A DNA stretch of 64,000 bases from Heligmosomoides polygyrus polygyrus (taxonomy: Eukaryota; Nematoda; Chromadorea; Rhabditida; Heligmosomidae), in contig OX377206.1 of the NCBI GenBank assembly GCA_947396885.1, positions 51,381,631 to 51,445,630 on the forward strand, read 5' to 3'. The position numbers and the translations under genes are program-made. This document shows positions 33,077-44,625 of this stretch, piece after piece (the stretch's first letter is position 1; each line of letters opens with the position of its first letter). Under the pieces are notes generated by a model. It saw nothing but the letters and a program-made list of their open reading frames with translations. It was not told the origin of the DNA and made no database searches.

Positions 33077-33631
33077 CTAAATTGCCTGAATCTTATTATG
33101 TGTCTCCAAAAGAAAAAGGAAGAAGACGCCAACAGAAGATGATCAACGCAAAACGCAGATATGAAGAAAGAAAGTCGAACTTCTGAGTGATAGGAGATCC
33201 ACACCGTCAGCGACATACAAAGAACATCTCGTTCAAGGAGACGAAGCAACTAAGAAAAGCCGCTCACAATATAACAGGGACCACGACTCCAGCCGCAAAA
33301 CCACAATACCGATAGACAATGGAAGAAAAGTTTCTCACCGTGGCATCGACAACCTAAACAAGATCGCCTAAAATGATATGCACTTAGAGTCGAGGCGACT
33401 CTCAACCGAGGGGAGCCATGTACAGAACAGAACAGAATAGATTGATTAAGCCAAAAGTGACACAAAATCTGCACAAAAGTTTAAAGCAAAAGTTGGCTTT
33501 TTGTTATCCTCAAGAGTGATATCTTTGAAGACTTGTTTAATGTAGAAAATGTTCTACTCTCATAGCGATTTAGTATTTCATTCTTTGAAAAGCTGTTATG
33601 TATTTTACACAAGATATAGTCAACTCTCACA
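33077..33631. other. Possible tail of the gag-like element; otherwise unannotated
   Basis: A short Lys/Arg-rich plus frame (VSPKEKGRRRQQK) continues from the MITE edge to about 33186. Nothing else recognised. Confidence 0.35.
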
Positions 33632-33973
33632 TAAGGCCGGGGGCATACTTCCATCGCTGCGATGCCATCGCGGCGCTCAGTTCATGGCCATTCCGCCGCA
33701 CGCGGTCGAATAGTCAAAGGAAACTTCGCCGCGGCCGCCGCAACAGTGACGGTCGGCATGCGCGATGGCTTCCCGCGCCCATCGCGGGCATGGCATACTT
33801 TTTCGCGCCGCGCGCGCTGTTTAGCGTTGTTCCTGGACGGATCGCCGTCGCGCTCCCTTGCAAAGCGATGGGCGATGCGACCAGCACAGAGAATTTCAAA
33901 TTCTTTCGCGTCGCTCTGCAAAACTCATCGCCGCGATTCCATCGCGGTGACGGGAAGTATGCACGAGGCCTAA
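33632..33973. mobile_element. MITE with GGCC...GCATACTTCC terminal inverted repeats
   Basis: Left end TAAGGCCGGGGGCATACTTC and right end, reversed, TTAGGCCTCGTGCATACTTC pair, followed inward by CATCGCGGCG-type sequence on both sides. About 340 bp, GC-rich, no coding capacity. The ORFs overlapping it are by-products of GC content. Confidence 0.75.
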
Positions 33974-34565
33974 AAGTCTATTGTAGTTAACTCAGAAGCG
34001 TCATTTCTGTTTAGGAAAACATTCTAACTTGTAGTTGGATGTTTTTTGGTGAAGAATTGAGGATTGACACAGGAAGCATATTCCAGTTTTTCACGATACC
34101 AGTCAAAAAGATTCTTGGAATTTTTCTGAGTGTGCTTTTTGAGGTTGAATTCAAGATTGTGCCCTCTTGTAATCCCGTTGAATGAGGAAAAACTGAGGAT
34201 TTTTTTCTGTTGCGGGTTGCAATAAACCCTAGTTCCAAGGCGGCTCGGTTACAAACGATTATCAGCAAAGCAGCGGACTTCTCCAACCGAGGAGAAGCAG
34301 AAGCAACAGGTACTACTCCGACAATAGAGAGGGGTAGTTGACTTAGATACATTTTTTGTGCAAGGAAAATTTCTTACGACTTTCCTTGAAGATCTAACTA
34401 ACCTGCCTACAAAATTAAAACATTGTTTGTAATTTTATAAAATCGGTACCTGTCGCTTGGCCGCTCAGCAAGGGTGCGAGAGCATGTAACGGGGGTTCCG
34501 GAACGCGATATGGCTCCTACTGTAATCCCGGCACCCAACCACGGCACCGATCACGTGTACGACTC
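33974..34565. other. No recognised feature
   Basis: Contains a weak tRNA-like block near 34461-34505 (CCGCTCAGCAAGGGTGCGAG, GGGGGTTCCGGAAC); not convincing. Minus-strand frame 34011-34352 has no motif I know. Confidence 0.35.
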
Positions 34566-36203
34566 CCTATTTTTTGCCAATTCGTTAAATCCAAGGAGTA
34601 GGGGTGACAATGGCGTACGGTGCATAACGAGTTTGGGGGTCTTGTATGCCCGCGATGGACCTACCGGCAAGCGGCTCGGAGCGCAGTGGAGGTGCGGTTG
34701 CTTCGGGCGAGGAAGGTCGGGGGTATGGTTCCTCTACGCTGCTGCATTTTTGCATTTCAACTGACGGTTGAGATTTGAGGGTTTCTCACGTCTATACCAT
34801 TTTCAGACTTTTTTGCGCACTTTAGAGCTACACGCTGTGGAGTGGATGTTGTCACTTTCTGGCAGGTCAAAAGGAAGCTCGTTCACAATGACGTGGGGGT
34901 GAAATCGCTTCAAAAGCGACTTCATGCAACTGAAGAAGCTCTGGCTGAATCTGGCCGGTGGCACCCGAAAGTATAGTCCGAATACTCAAGGTCTTCCCTC
35001 TGGTATAGTAGCTTCTATCGCCACGTGGTTCGAGAAGTCGGCCCATGAGTCCAGAATAACGGTACAATTATCTGGCATCTGTGGGACAAAGACATGCTCA
35101 AAGAAGGATAGCACAGTTTGAGCCGTCATGATATGGGAGTAACCTGCCACGACGAAATGACTTCAGTCATGAGCATGCAACCAAAATCCAGTTGAAGGCA
35201 TACCCTTTCCTCCGGAACAAGAGTTCCACCTAAAAACGTCATCATATGCCCACTGCTTGCTTGCCTCTCCACGTCCATCAGTTCATCTTGCGGATTCCAA
35301 TCTTCTTCTTGTTCTTACACCACTTCCAGCTGTTCGTCTTCGTCAACATCAAGTTGACGTTCTTCAAAGTCTTTTAGTATGCTGGCCATCGCTTCGGCCA
35401 GCTTGACTTCTTCTCTCGAAGGTTCCTTGTCTAAAAGTGGGCCACACTTCAGCGTGAGCAGGAGGATCACCACTGGAGCATCGGCAGACATTGTTGGTGT
35501 TAGGTTTTAAAAAGGTTCAGCAGACCTCTGATTTCGAGGTGACAGGCAGACATGAGGGAAAGAGTGTATCGATGCCGTTTAGTTTAATAGCGAGATCCGC
35601 ACACCTTGTTTCTCATTTTAACCACCTCCGACGTCACATCCTGGTCTCCTTTAAAAATCCGAGCGAGATGTTTTTTCCTGAGGTCATTAGTCCATGTATG
35701 GAAACAATCTGGGAGAGCCTGTTTATATGTTGCTCGTATTGTGCCCAGTGCTGCTTCATGCACTTTGTGCCCGTGTATCACTGGTATTGAACATTTCTAC
35801 ATTATCATGCTCAACACCACAGCATTCAGGTGGAAAATTAGGTATAAAAACGTCTAAAAATGGTATAGACGTTAGAACCCAAAAATTTCAACGAGTCAGT
35901 TGAAATACAAAAATGCACCAGAGCAGAGGAACCAAACCCCGACCTTATTCGGCTCGGAGCGCAGTGGAATGCGGTTGCTTCGTACGAAGTTCTGCGGCAT
36001 TCCACTGCGCTCCGGGCCGCTTGCCGGTAGGGTCATCGCAGGAGTGCAAGACTCCCAACTCGTGATGCGCCGTATCAAGTTGTGACCCCCTACTTCTTGG
36101 GTTTAACGAATCGGCAAAAATAAATACATTTTCATCCTAATTGAGGGGTGGATTTTCTCGCTATATGAGTCGCTCCTCCGTTCAGACCTACGCTTCAGAC
36201 CCA
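34566..36203. mobile_element. Foldback element C1 with tRNA-like modules in both arms
   Basis: Left arm 34566-34830 and right arm about 35840-36203 are inverted copies (TTTTTGCCAATTCGTTAAA, GTTTGGGGGTCTTGTATGCC-like, CGGCTCGGAGCGCAGTGG, TTTTTGCATTTCAACTGA, GACGTCTATACCATTTT-like). The outermost left terminus is missing; the right ends ...GACCTACGCTTCAGACCC. Each arm has an inward-pointing A-box (GGCTCGGAGCGCAGTGG) and B-box-like block (GGTATGGTTCC at 34733; reverse GGAACCAAACC at 35928). In the right arm the sequence around 35951-36020 forms an additional hairpin (CGGAGCGCAGTGGAATGC with its inverse). Confidence 0.8.
35270..35785 (-). pseudogene. Unassigned coding segments inside foldback element C1
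   Basis: Two minus-strand segments. The upstream one (35785-35590) reads IRATYKQALPDCFHTWTN, DLRKKHLARIFKGDQDVTSE and VVKMRNKVCG. The downstream one (about 35495-35305) reads LTPTMSADAPVVILLLTLKC, KEPSREEVKLAEAMASIL and an acidic tail FEERQLDVDEDEQLEVV then a stop. Both segments recur in element C2 and the second also in element A. A donor-like AAG|GTGTGCGG follows the first segment, and element C2 has TTTTCTAG just before the second, so a small intron may separate them. I do not recognise the family. It may be a captured host gene piece or an element-encoded protein. Confidence 0.55.
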
Positions 36204-38566
36204 GACCAATCCCTTTTAAGCGCCATGTACCTGAAGTTCTCATTTTTGAGGAAAAATAATACTTTAAGATTTTTAAGAACTGGAAGGCGGCCACTTTTTA
36301 GCGCCAAAATATGGGATTGCACAATGTCCATGCGTCACGATTTTTTAAGTGCAAAGAGACTGATAAGAGCCAAGCAGGGGCATCTTTCCAAAGCCCGTTG
36401 ATGCATTCATAACGCATCCCCTTCCATGTCGTAGCCTAGCTTGGACCTGTAGGAATCTTCAGCACACCAGACGTAGGTTGTGTCGAGAGCGCTTGAAGAA
36501 GGGCGTCCATTGCGTGAGTCTGAATGTGGTGCAGGACACGTTGCTCGCCCCCCCCCCCCCCCGCGACCGCAGCCTCTCTGCGACAGCGGAGGAGAGCACA
36601 GAGAAGGCCGGACTCTTCTGTCTGGAGTCTACCCTACCACTCTTGGAAACGCTCTTGAGGGGGGGGGGCGCAACCGGCTGGGCGTGTTCCCGAGCGCCAC
36701 ATCCGATTCCGCCAGCCACGTCACTCTTCGTATTGTGAAAATCAATGCCAGTCGTGGGCGTCCGGACAGAGCAGCTGCGGATCAGACCACTCCTCTAGGC
36801 CGTCCTAAACACGTAATTCGATTTGACGAGACGTATAAGTACGAGTACGTAGTATGGAGGATTTTTAATAAGATCAAACATGAACTCCAGCGCATTCCGA
36901 AACCTGAAAGGAAGTTACCACTTGACAGAAGGTCGATGAGTGATGGCTAACATTGCTGTGTGCTACCAGCTAGTTGCAACTCGTTCCTCTACTCACTTCC
37001 TTCCATTCCTTGTACGTTATGTGAGGTTCCCAGTGATAATGTACGATCTCGATCTCTATAACAACCACTATTTCCAAAAAAAAACTACATAATTAACACT
37101 CAGTGGATGGATAAGCTCCAGCGTCCCCAGGGTTTTCACATCCAGCTCGTTCGGCACTTCTTTTCGGTGAGCGCAGTGCAACATTCCTTTCAATAATAAA
37201 GCCGTGAACTTCTTCACATTAACTCCCTCCTCACTATACACACACTTCTTCCTCCTGAACAGAATGAGTTTGCTCAAATAACGAAGGGTTCGTTATGTGC
37301 ACTTATCAGTGTGATCAGTATGAAGAAGAGCATAGTGAAGAATTCTGAACCAGATTCTGAGGACCCGTGATGGAGCAAGTACAAAGGGAGCTCAACAAAT
37401 GGCAGCTGCCGAAGACAGGGAGAGGGAAGGCAAAAATTAGTCGCCGCAATAAAGACGTGTGAAAATCACGCAAGACGCATTTTCTCACTTTATTGCACTG
37501 CACATCTGTAAAATGCAGAACAAGACAGCGATGCTGAGCTGACAGTTTATTTTCATGAATATGTAGACGCGACGTCCCTCGTATTCATCCATAACTTCAC
37601 AAATAAGTTTGTTGTGACGCGCCGAGTGGACGCCTTGTAAGAAAGACTACGCGCATGGTAAGCCATCAACCGCGGAGGTCAGCCACACGCATCCAAACAT
37701 ACGCTCACACATGCATGCATACACACTCACATATTCGCGCAAGATTCAGAGAGGCGTCGAGTTTATCATCATTCAACGAGCAGTCTCGATTCCTCCACTC
37801 CCCCCCCCCCCCCCATCCTCCCCTCCACTTGGAATTGTGCGCAGTTGGATGCGCGGTAGAACGTGTGGCAAGGGGAATGATGACTTGAGTAAACTTCGGG
37901 TGACGATAGAGGTACGCCAGCACTCGTGTTGCTCGGCACTTTCGTCAGTGGTATGCGTGCGTGTGCGTGTGTCAGTGCGCGTGCAGACCGATGAACAATT
38001 GACGAAGCAGCACGAAATTCGAAGAGAGTCGCTAGCTAGAACACGACGTGTCGGAGGGAGTCGGCAACGTCGCACGATATCGGATACGCACACACGAACG
38101 TACGAATAGGAAGGCGTTCTCACGTAAAATGGCAGGAGGTGGTCTGCATGCCCATGTATCGCGATGCAGCTGTCGACGCATCGTAGCGTAGAGCCAACGT
38201 CGTAGTGCTCAACGAGGTGCCTCTATGCGAACGCCTAGCGATGCCGTCGCGCTCGAGTTGGGAATGGCGCCGCTGCGTGAGTTGAGCGCGGCAAATGCGG
38301 GTGGTGCAACAGTTTGATCGACGACCGATCCGAAAAGAGCGTCCGAAGCGACGAACGTGCGAGGTTTGAAGAAGTGTATGTGCGGGGACGATGTCTAGGA
38401 GGTAGGCTGTGGACGGCGTTCGGCTCTGGAAAATTCCGGGCGCGATGGGCTTGCACATGCTCGCCCTCGACGCGCCGACAACGTAAGATGCCTGTAAGCA
38501 CCATCACGTAGCACCACGAGGTTCAGGTAACCATCTTTTTTCGACCGTTTTTCTAGGTGTGATCTT
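36204..38566. other. No recognised feature; homopolymer C/G tracts
   Basis: Long C-runs at about 36546-36562 and 37799-37814, a G-run at 36659-36668 and GT-rich sequence near 37950-37985. A 156-codon plus frame (36480-36950) and several ORFs at 37.7-38.5 kb lack recognisable motifs and exist in overlapping frames of GC-rich sequence. Confidence 0.4.
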
Positions 38567-39919
38567 ACAAGGTAAGGGTCTGAAGCGTATGTCTGAACGG
38601 GAAGAGCGAGTCATATAGGGAGATTCCTCATCCCTCAATTGGTTTGAAAATGTGTTTATTTTTTGCCAAGTCGTTAAACCCAAGGAGTAGGGGTCACAAT
38701 GGGATACTTCGCAGCACGCGTTTGTGGGTCTTGTACGCCCGCGATGCCTCTGCAGAAAGTGGCTCGGAGAACGGGTGGGTATTCGCGTGAGAGAGGTCAG
38801 CGGTTTGGCTCCTCTGCGCTGCTGCACTTTTGCATTTCAACTGATTGGTTGAGATTTGGGAGATTCTGACGTCTATACCATTTTCAGACGTTTTCTGCGC
38901 ATGGTTCCAACTGTACGCTGTGGAGAATAACTTTCTTTCGACTTGTTTATTACTGACCGGTTTTCTAACCACAAGACAATGAGAAAGCTACTCAACATAA
39001 TGATTTATAAACGCTCAACACCAGTGATAGACAGGTTCAAAGTGCGTCCATCTGTTCATCTTGCGGATCCCAATCTTCTTCTTCTTCCACCACTTCCAGC
39101 TGTTCGTCTTTGTCAACTTCAAGTTGACGTGCTTCTCCTTGAGTGCGCTGGCCATCCGTTTGGCCAGCTTGACTTCTTCCCTCGAAGGTTCCTTGTCTAA
39201 AGGTGGGCCACACTTCAGCGTGAGCAGGTGGATCACCACTCGACCGTCAGCGGACATTGTTGGTGTTAGATTCTAGAAAACCTCCAGAAGACCTCTGATT
39301 TCCAGGTGACAGACAGAGATGAGAGGAATGAGGCCGTTTAGCTGAATTTGCGGAATCCACACACCTCGTTTCTCACTTTAACCACCTCCGACGTCACATC
39401 CTGGTCTCTTTTGAAAATCCGAGCGAGGTGTTTTTTCCTGAGGTCATTAGTCCATGTATGGAAACAAACTATGAGATCCTGTAACCTTTATACGTTGCCT
39501 GTATTGTGCTCGGTGCTGCTTCATGCACTTTGCATCTGTGTAACACTGGTGTTGAACATTTATACATCACCATGTTGAATAGCACAGCGTGCGCAGAAAA
39601 CGTCTGAAAATGGTACAAACGTCAGAATCCCCCAAATCTCAACCATTCAGTTGAAATGCAAAAATGCAGCAGCGCAGAGGAACCAAACCCCGACCTCTTA
39701 CACACGAGTCAAACCTCTACCCACCTGCGCTCTGAGCCACTGGCTGTCGTAATCGTACAAGACCCACAAACGCGTGCTGCGAAGTATCCCATTGTGGTAC
39801 CCCTTCCCCTTGGGTTTGACGACTTGGCAAAAATAAACATATTTTTATACTGACGGGTGAGTATTCCCGCTATATGACTCGCTCCTCCTGTTCAGACCTA
39901 CGCTTCAGACCCTTCCCTT
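38567..39919. mobile_element. Foldback element C2 with tRNA-like modules in both arms
   Basis: Arms 38567-38935 and about 39580-39919 are inverted copies. Termini ACAAGGTAAGGGTCTGAAGC and AAAAGGGAAGGGTCTGAAGC (reversed), then GTCTGAACGGGAAGAGCGAG-like, TTTTTGCCAAGTCGT, GGGATACTTCGCAGCACGCG and TTTTGCATTTCAACTGA. Inward tRNA-like modules: A box AGTGGCTCGGAGAACGGG (38759) and B box GGTTTGGCTCC (38802) on the left; reversed GGAACCAAACC (39679) and GCGCTCTGAGCCAC (about 39728) on the right. Same family as C1, with both ends preserved. About 1.35 kb, no transposase domain recognised. Confidence 0.85.
39045..39480 (-). pseudogene. Unassigned coding segments inside foldback element C2
   Basis: Upstream segment (about 39470-39360) reads FHTWTNDLRKKHLARIFK then DQDVTSEVVKVRNEVCG, with donor-like GAG|GTGTGTGG. 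The downstream segment follows an acceptor-like TTTTCTAG (39279-39272 on the minus strand) and reads LTPTMSADGRVVIHLLTLKC, then PLDKEPSREEVKLAKRMASA. A 1-nt shift then gives the acidic tail RQLEVDKDEQLEVVEEEEDW in another frame. Relative to C1 the peptides are more alike than random drift would suggest, consistent with past coding function. Family unknown. Confidence 0.55.
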
Positions 39920-40764
39920 TTTAGAGAAGCGCAAAAGTTCTCGAGTTTAGATACACCTAACTTACTACTTTACATTACGAGCCCCTCCCCCACCCCCCCC
40001 CCCCCGTCTCCTATACAAGGGTACATGTATTTTTGCAGAAAATATAAAAAAAACTGTTCCAACTGCGACCTTGTTCGACGAAGCGGTACAGAATCGTTGG
40101 CAAGATGCCTTTATACCACTGACCTATCTAGATACACTACGTATAGATACATTAAACATTCACAATTAGATGTTTTCACTGGTCGTGCAAGCCACAACAT
40201 CGCTTCCATTCTTTCGTTGTCTCGCCGTAGTCATCCAGGACGTTGTCGCAATTCGAACTTGATGACGCTGACGAGCAGCTTTATTCGTTCCCATTGAAAT
40301 ACCAGTTTGGTTAGCTGTGGACGAACGTTTCGGTTCAACTTGTTGGACAACTCCCAAGAGGACGTTTGACGAGCCTCGCGAACCCAAGCCTTGCCCTATT
40401 TCGTACGCCTCCAAGGAGTTGTTCAACATAGAAGGGCTTTATGCCTGGACTAACAAAAGAGGCCAATGAACTTTCCGTGGCAATTTTAAGAGTGACCTAT
40501 TGAGGGCTTTAGAGGATTATCTGAGAAGCACCACAGTGGTTTTCAAATTTCCAGCGGACATCTGGGTAGGTTGTAAAAGACCGTATCACTTCATTGCGGT
40601 CCTATAAAGCAAAGCAGACGTCTGGAACTGCCATGTCGTGATTAGAGTCTAACCTGCAAAAGGTTCGAGGCTGGAACAGTAGCGGAATGACAGCGAATTC
40701 ACAATTTGCTTGTTAGTGGTACAGTAACCGAATGGAATATTGAGAAGCGCCGCACCCTAGTAAC
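39920..40764. other. No recognised feature
   Basis: C-rich run at about 39978-40006. No coding or repeat similarity recognised. Confidence 0.4.
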
Positions 40765-40837
40765 GAATGGATGGCCGAGTGGGTATGGTGGCGGAGTTGA
40801 AGGAAAGCGGTCAGGGGTTCGGATCCGGAGGTAGGGA
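40765..40837 (+). repeat. tRNA-like sequence (A and B boxes)
   Basis: A box TGGCCGAGTGG (40772) and B box GGTTCGGATCC (40816), 44 bp apart. TGGCCGAGTGG is the form seen in Ser/Leu-type tRNAs. Acceptor arms do not pair convincingly, so probably a tRNA-derived repeat. Confidence 0.6.
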
Positions 40838-42145
40838 TGCTGCATTGCTAGGTTGCTCGCTTCTGCTTTGTCAATGCAAAGTGTATCTTGGACACTGTGG
40901 TGTACCATACTGACATGCCGTTATTTTAACCCGTATGATACGATTTAAAGATGATGCTACCCATTTTCCCCCACCACTCTCCGCTAATTGATGTGGTAGG
41001 TACTTGTACTCCCACGACGCCGGAAATCGAAAGCAAGTTTCGCCCAAACTATCTCTCTAGAGGGTTAATTAAGGCGCTGATCATAGATCTGGTGCACGTT
41101 TTCACAATATCGCGTGATCCCGCATTTTCATGGGTGACCAAGGTTATCGATGTCAGTACATGGAATCGCTTTCTTCACCTATATGATCAGCCTTGCTTTT
41201 CAATCTTCAACTTTGAGGTGGAAAGCAGTGCACAAAAAGTAGATAGAGTTTAGAAAAAGTAATGAAAGATTCGTGGTCAGCAGCTTAAGTTTCCGTAGGC
41301 GAGAAAAGAGCGAAATCAATGGTCATGATCTGCCATCCTTACTCACGAACACCCACTGTAACCAACGTGGTCGGCCGAATTTGCAAAAATGGATACTATA
41401 TTCGTAGTCAGCATCCAAAATAACAGTACTGGGCGATGATTGGGTGAAAATTTTTTTGACCTCTCCTCGACTTTTGGAGTCACGGAAGTACAACACTGTC
41501 GGCAATTCTGTATCCATTCCTTTACTTGCACATACTCACCGTCACCTACGACCGTAACACCGGAAGTGTTTGCGGAATTCCTGATCTGCACGCTAATTAA
41601 CCATCAAGACAAAGTTTGGACGAAATTTTATTCTCCAACTACGAAGTCGTGAGACTTATTAAAGGTATCTACGTTTCCAGTGCCCCTATCAGTACGGAAG
41701 AGTAGGCGAGAAAAAAATATAGAAAAAGGCGAGAAAAAAATAAGACCAATACTATGGATTGGGTCAAAAATGATGCATTTTATAAGAGATAGTAGAATTA
41801 GCAAAATTTACAAGAAAAACGTTCTCTACAGAAACCGAAGACTGATCAGCACATCCTAGAGATGGAGTGAAGCAACGCATTTGATCATGTTCGCAAATGA
41901 GGTTAAAATACTTTCAAAACAAGCATAGAACATCACAAAAGGATCATATACGTGTAGCAACTAAGATGAGCTTCCCCAGCGAGACAAGCATGGTTTTTGG
42001 GAACTGCCGTAGCTCTATGTAACGAAAACCTGACTTTTTCCATATCCAACAATAGGTTAAAAAGAGAGTTAAAAAGTAAAAACGGTGTCTGCCCGAGGTC
42101 AAAACGCATTCTACATCTACAAAAACGGACGGGCATCCGCAAACC
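40838..42145. other. Dispersed-repeat relics in otherwise unannotated sequence
   Basis: 41040-41080, 41395-41480 and 41570-41640 contain diverged pieces of the CAGCACCCCAAATAACCCC/AAAGTTTGGACGAAATTTTA family (e.g. TTCGTAGTCAGCATCCAAAA). Short ORFs have no recognisable motifs. Confidence 0.4.
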
Positions 42146-42149
42146 CCTG

Positions 42150-42240
42150 TCCTGGATTCGAACACTATACCCTTCTCCTGTAAGTCTGCATCGCTATCCA
42201 TACGCTCTTCCTGTTGCTGAGCAGCCTGCAGTGAATAATT
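42150..42240 (-). repeat. tRNA-like sequence, weak
   Basis: Minus strand: TGCTCAGCAACAGGAAGAGC resembles an A box and GTGTTCGAATCC resembles a B box, with wider spacing than a normal tRNA. Possibly a tRNA relic. Confidence 0.35.
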
Positions 42241-42383
42241 CACTTGAATGTATCCTCCAGCCTCCCCAAGGAAAACTAACAAATTGTCAGATTTCTAACA
42301 TCTAAGTATAATTAAAGCTCGTAGCGTTTGCACGGTAATTTCTGAGTATTACAAGGCCACTCAACGATGTACATACTTATGTC

Positions 42384-42590
42384 CTCGCAAAAATTTCGAA
42401 TATTCGAATCGTTTCAAATACTGAAAACTTTTGGGCATTCGAAATCGAATATATTCGAAAAACAGGTTTTTCTGAATAATCGAATTAGAATACATTCGAA
42501 AAACACGATTTTTCAACACTCAAATTCGAGTACATTCGAGAAACGCGATTTTTCGAATATTCGCATCGAAAATGAAAAAAATGAAAAATC
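42384..42590. repeat. TTCGAA palindromic minisatellite (copy 1)
   Basis: About 45-bp units built from ACATTCGAAAAACACGATTT, with TTCGAATATTCGAA palindromes. The start, CTCGCAAAAATTTCGAATAT, matches the second locus at 58.3 kb. It forms the beginning of the triplicated unit that follows, so further copies lie at 44.63 and 46.85 kb. Confidence 0.85.
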
Positions 42591-44625
42591 AGGCTGCATG
42601 ATAGACATGATAAACGACAGGCCAGAAGAAAACGTGGAAGCGATACATAACGGACCTCTTCCTAGTTAAGCACGAGATTTTTATCGACAGGTCTCTTATT
42701 AATTTTTCTTGTGCATCGTAAAAATGAGGTGGAGAATTTACACATAGTGGGATCAAAGAACTTATGGAAGGGTCTAATTTTACTATTTGTTGGAATACGA
42801 ATCTTTCTCAAAGGAGTGCTTGTGTATTGTAAAGTGCTGGTTACGAGGAACAAGACAAGGGTTTAACGAAGGGTTTACAAGACATTTGAGGGGGACACAA
42901 TCTGATTGAGCCACTGTGAGCCTCTAGGTCACTTCAAAACGATCATTTTTGGAATTGGTGGCTGACTGACTGCTCAAGAACATCCATGGTACAATGCTTT
43001 CGTCTAAGGGCAGCTAATGACGGACTGAAGACGAAGCATTATATGTCCATGTGTGGCAGATCTGTCCTGGTCATCTAAAAACGTGAAAGTCTGACACTGT
43101 CAAGACTTTTAAGGGGGGGGGGGGGAGGTCGTACCAGATCCACTCTGGGAGGGGGGAGGTCGTTAATTTTCGGCAAAAATCGAACCCCGCGCTTGACCCT
43201 GCCCAAGTAAGTGGTAGAAACAGATTTCTTATTTCTTATTTGGGATGAACTTGTGAATGTAACTATTGTTCAGCCAACATATTGATTAAACGGCAAAATT
43301 AACAAAAATCGATCGTTGAATAACGGTCAGCAGATCTACACCTCCCTTTTGTGAAGTCTTGCATGCGTGCGACGTATCTACGCGACTCCCACTCCAAATG
43401 GAACAAAAATCAGAACAAAAGTCGATAAAATCAATCGATAACAGCCAGTCGACTTTTTGTTGGTACTCTTCACTAAAATATGTTTATATCACAGTTTCAC
43501 GTTAGTTGCATGTTTACAGGTGCCGTAGAAGTAGAATGCGTGCCGAAGCTTAAAAACGTAGTCCGAATAGATATCGACCGAGCGGTGTGAAAAATCGATA
43601 TCTTTGGCGACCATTGTGTCGCGCCGCGTGACGGCGCAAGTATAAACCAGGCCTTAGGCGCAGTTCTTGACGACAAGTCGTCTCCTTTGACGGATTCCGC
43701 GCCCCATTTCGGCTGTCGCGCGCGCTCTGGGTCTCCTCCTTCCCAGGGCTATTTCTCTGGGTTTCCTGATTTTCAGGGTCTTCTTAGGAATCAGCGCTTC
43801 CAGCCTTCTTCATGGGCTTGCGGTCATTCGAGCGGCTGTACGCGTCCGGGAAGGGTCGTTAGGAGGGGTTTTTCGTTCTGCACATGTTTTTTGGTCGTGG
43901 TTTCTCCCGTCTTACTCCTTGCGCGTACCTTGGGGTTCTAATTGTGTTTATAATGTTCGTCATTTTCATTGTACTCTTTTGCATTCCTGCATGTTCTAGT
44001 GTTGTAATCGATTTTGGCTTGTTCTCATGCTTCGTTATCTCTCATATACCGTGTTAGTATGTTACTCTACGCATATACGTTTCGTTTATCTTGTTTAGTG
44101 CCTTGCATATTGGGTAGTTTTGCCATATTGTTGTATCTCTATCGTGTCATTTACAAGGGAACTGTCTGAACGGTACGCCGGAACGGCAAGAACGAGTACT
44201 ATAGTGAGAATCTCCGTCCTCCAAATAGTATCAAAACATGTTTTGTTTTTGCCGAATCTCTGAGGCAAACGAGTACGAGGGTGTAATGTTCAAGGGTCCG
44301 CAGAGCGAGCTCTTCACCACAGCTAAGATCCCGGTATCGTGGACTGGATGGCGCAGTGGTAGAGGGCACGCCTCATGTTTGTGAGGTCTAGGGTTTGGTT
44401 CCCATGCTACGTCGCGTTTTTACAATTTTACCATAGTAACGGATTTCCATAGAGATTTCCATATTTGAACTTGTGTTTGGCTTCACAGTTTCTGCCCAGT
44501 GGTACTCCGCTGCAGCCCAAGCCTGGAATACAGATGGAGCGATACAGTCCACTTTCCCCAGTTCTCAAACTGTATAGTATAACAATTCTAGTATAGCCAA
44601 ACCTTTTCCTCCGAAACGATCTGTA
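42401..44625. repeat. 2.22-kb tandem unit 1
   Basis: Begins TATTCGAATCGTTTCAAATA and ends inside the left arm of foldback element A (arm begins ACAAGGGAACTG at 44153, ends ...CGAAACGATCTGTA). It contains a half-MITE relic (GATATCGACC...GCCGCGTGACGGCGCAAG, about 43570-43660) related to 55826-55974, and a tRNA-like module with A box TGGCGCAGTGG (44349) and B box GGTTTGGTTCC (44392). Near-identical to unit 2 apart from the length of a G-run near 43112. Confidence 0.96.

Noticed and set aside
33598..33990. Plus-strand ORFs of 130 and 103 codons
   Set aside because: They lie within a GC-rich MITE with terminal inverted repeats and overlap in two frames.
36480..36950. 156-codon plus-strand ORF (Pro-rich start)
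   Set aside because: Runs through poly-C/poly-G tracts, overlaps equally long ORFs in other frames, no recognisable motif.
37711..38123. ORFs of 132 (+) and 116 (-) codons
   Set aside because: Opposite-strand overlapping frames in GT-rich sequence with a poly-C run; no domain.
44340..44410. Functional tRNA gene
   Set aside because: A and B boxes are present but acceptor and anticodon arms do not form a standard cloverleaf; the same holds for the other tRNA-like blocks.
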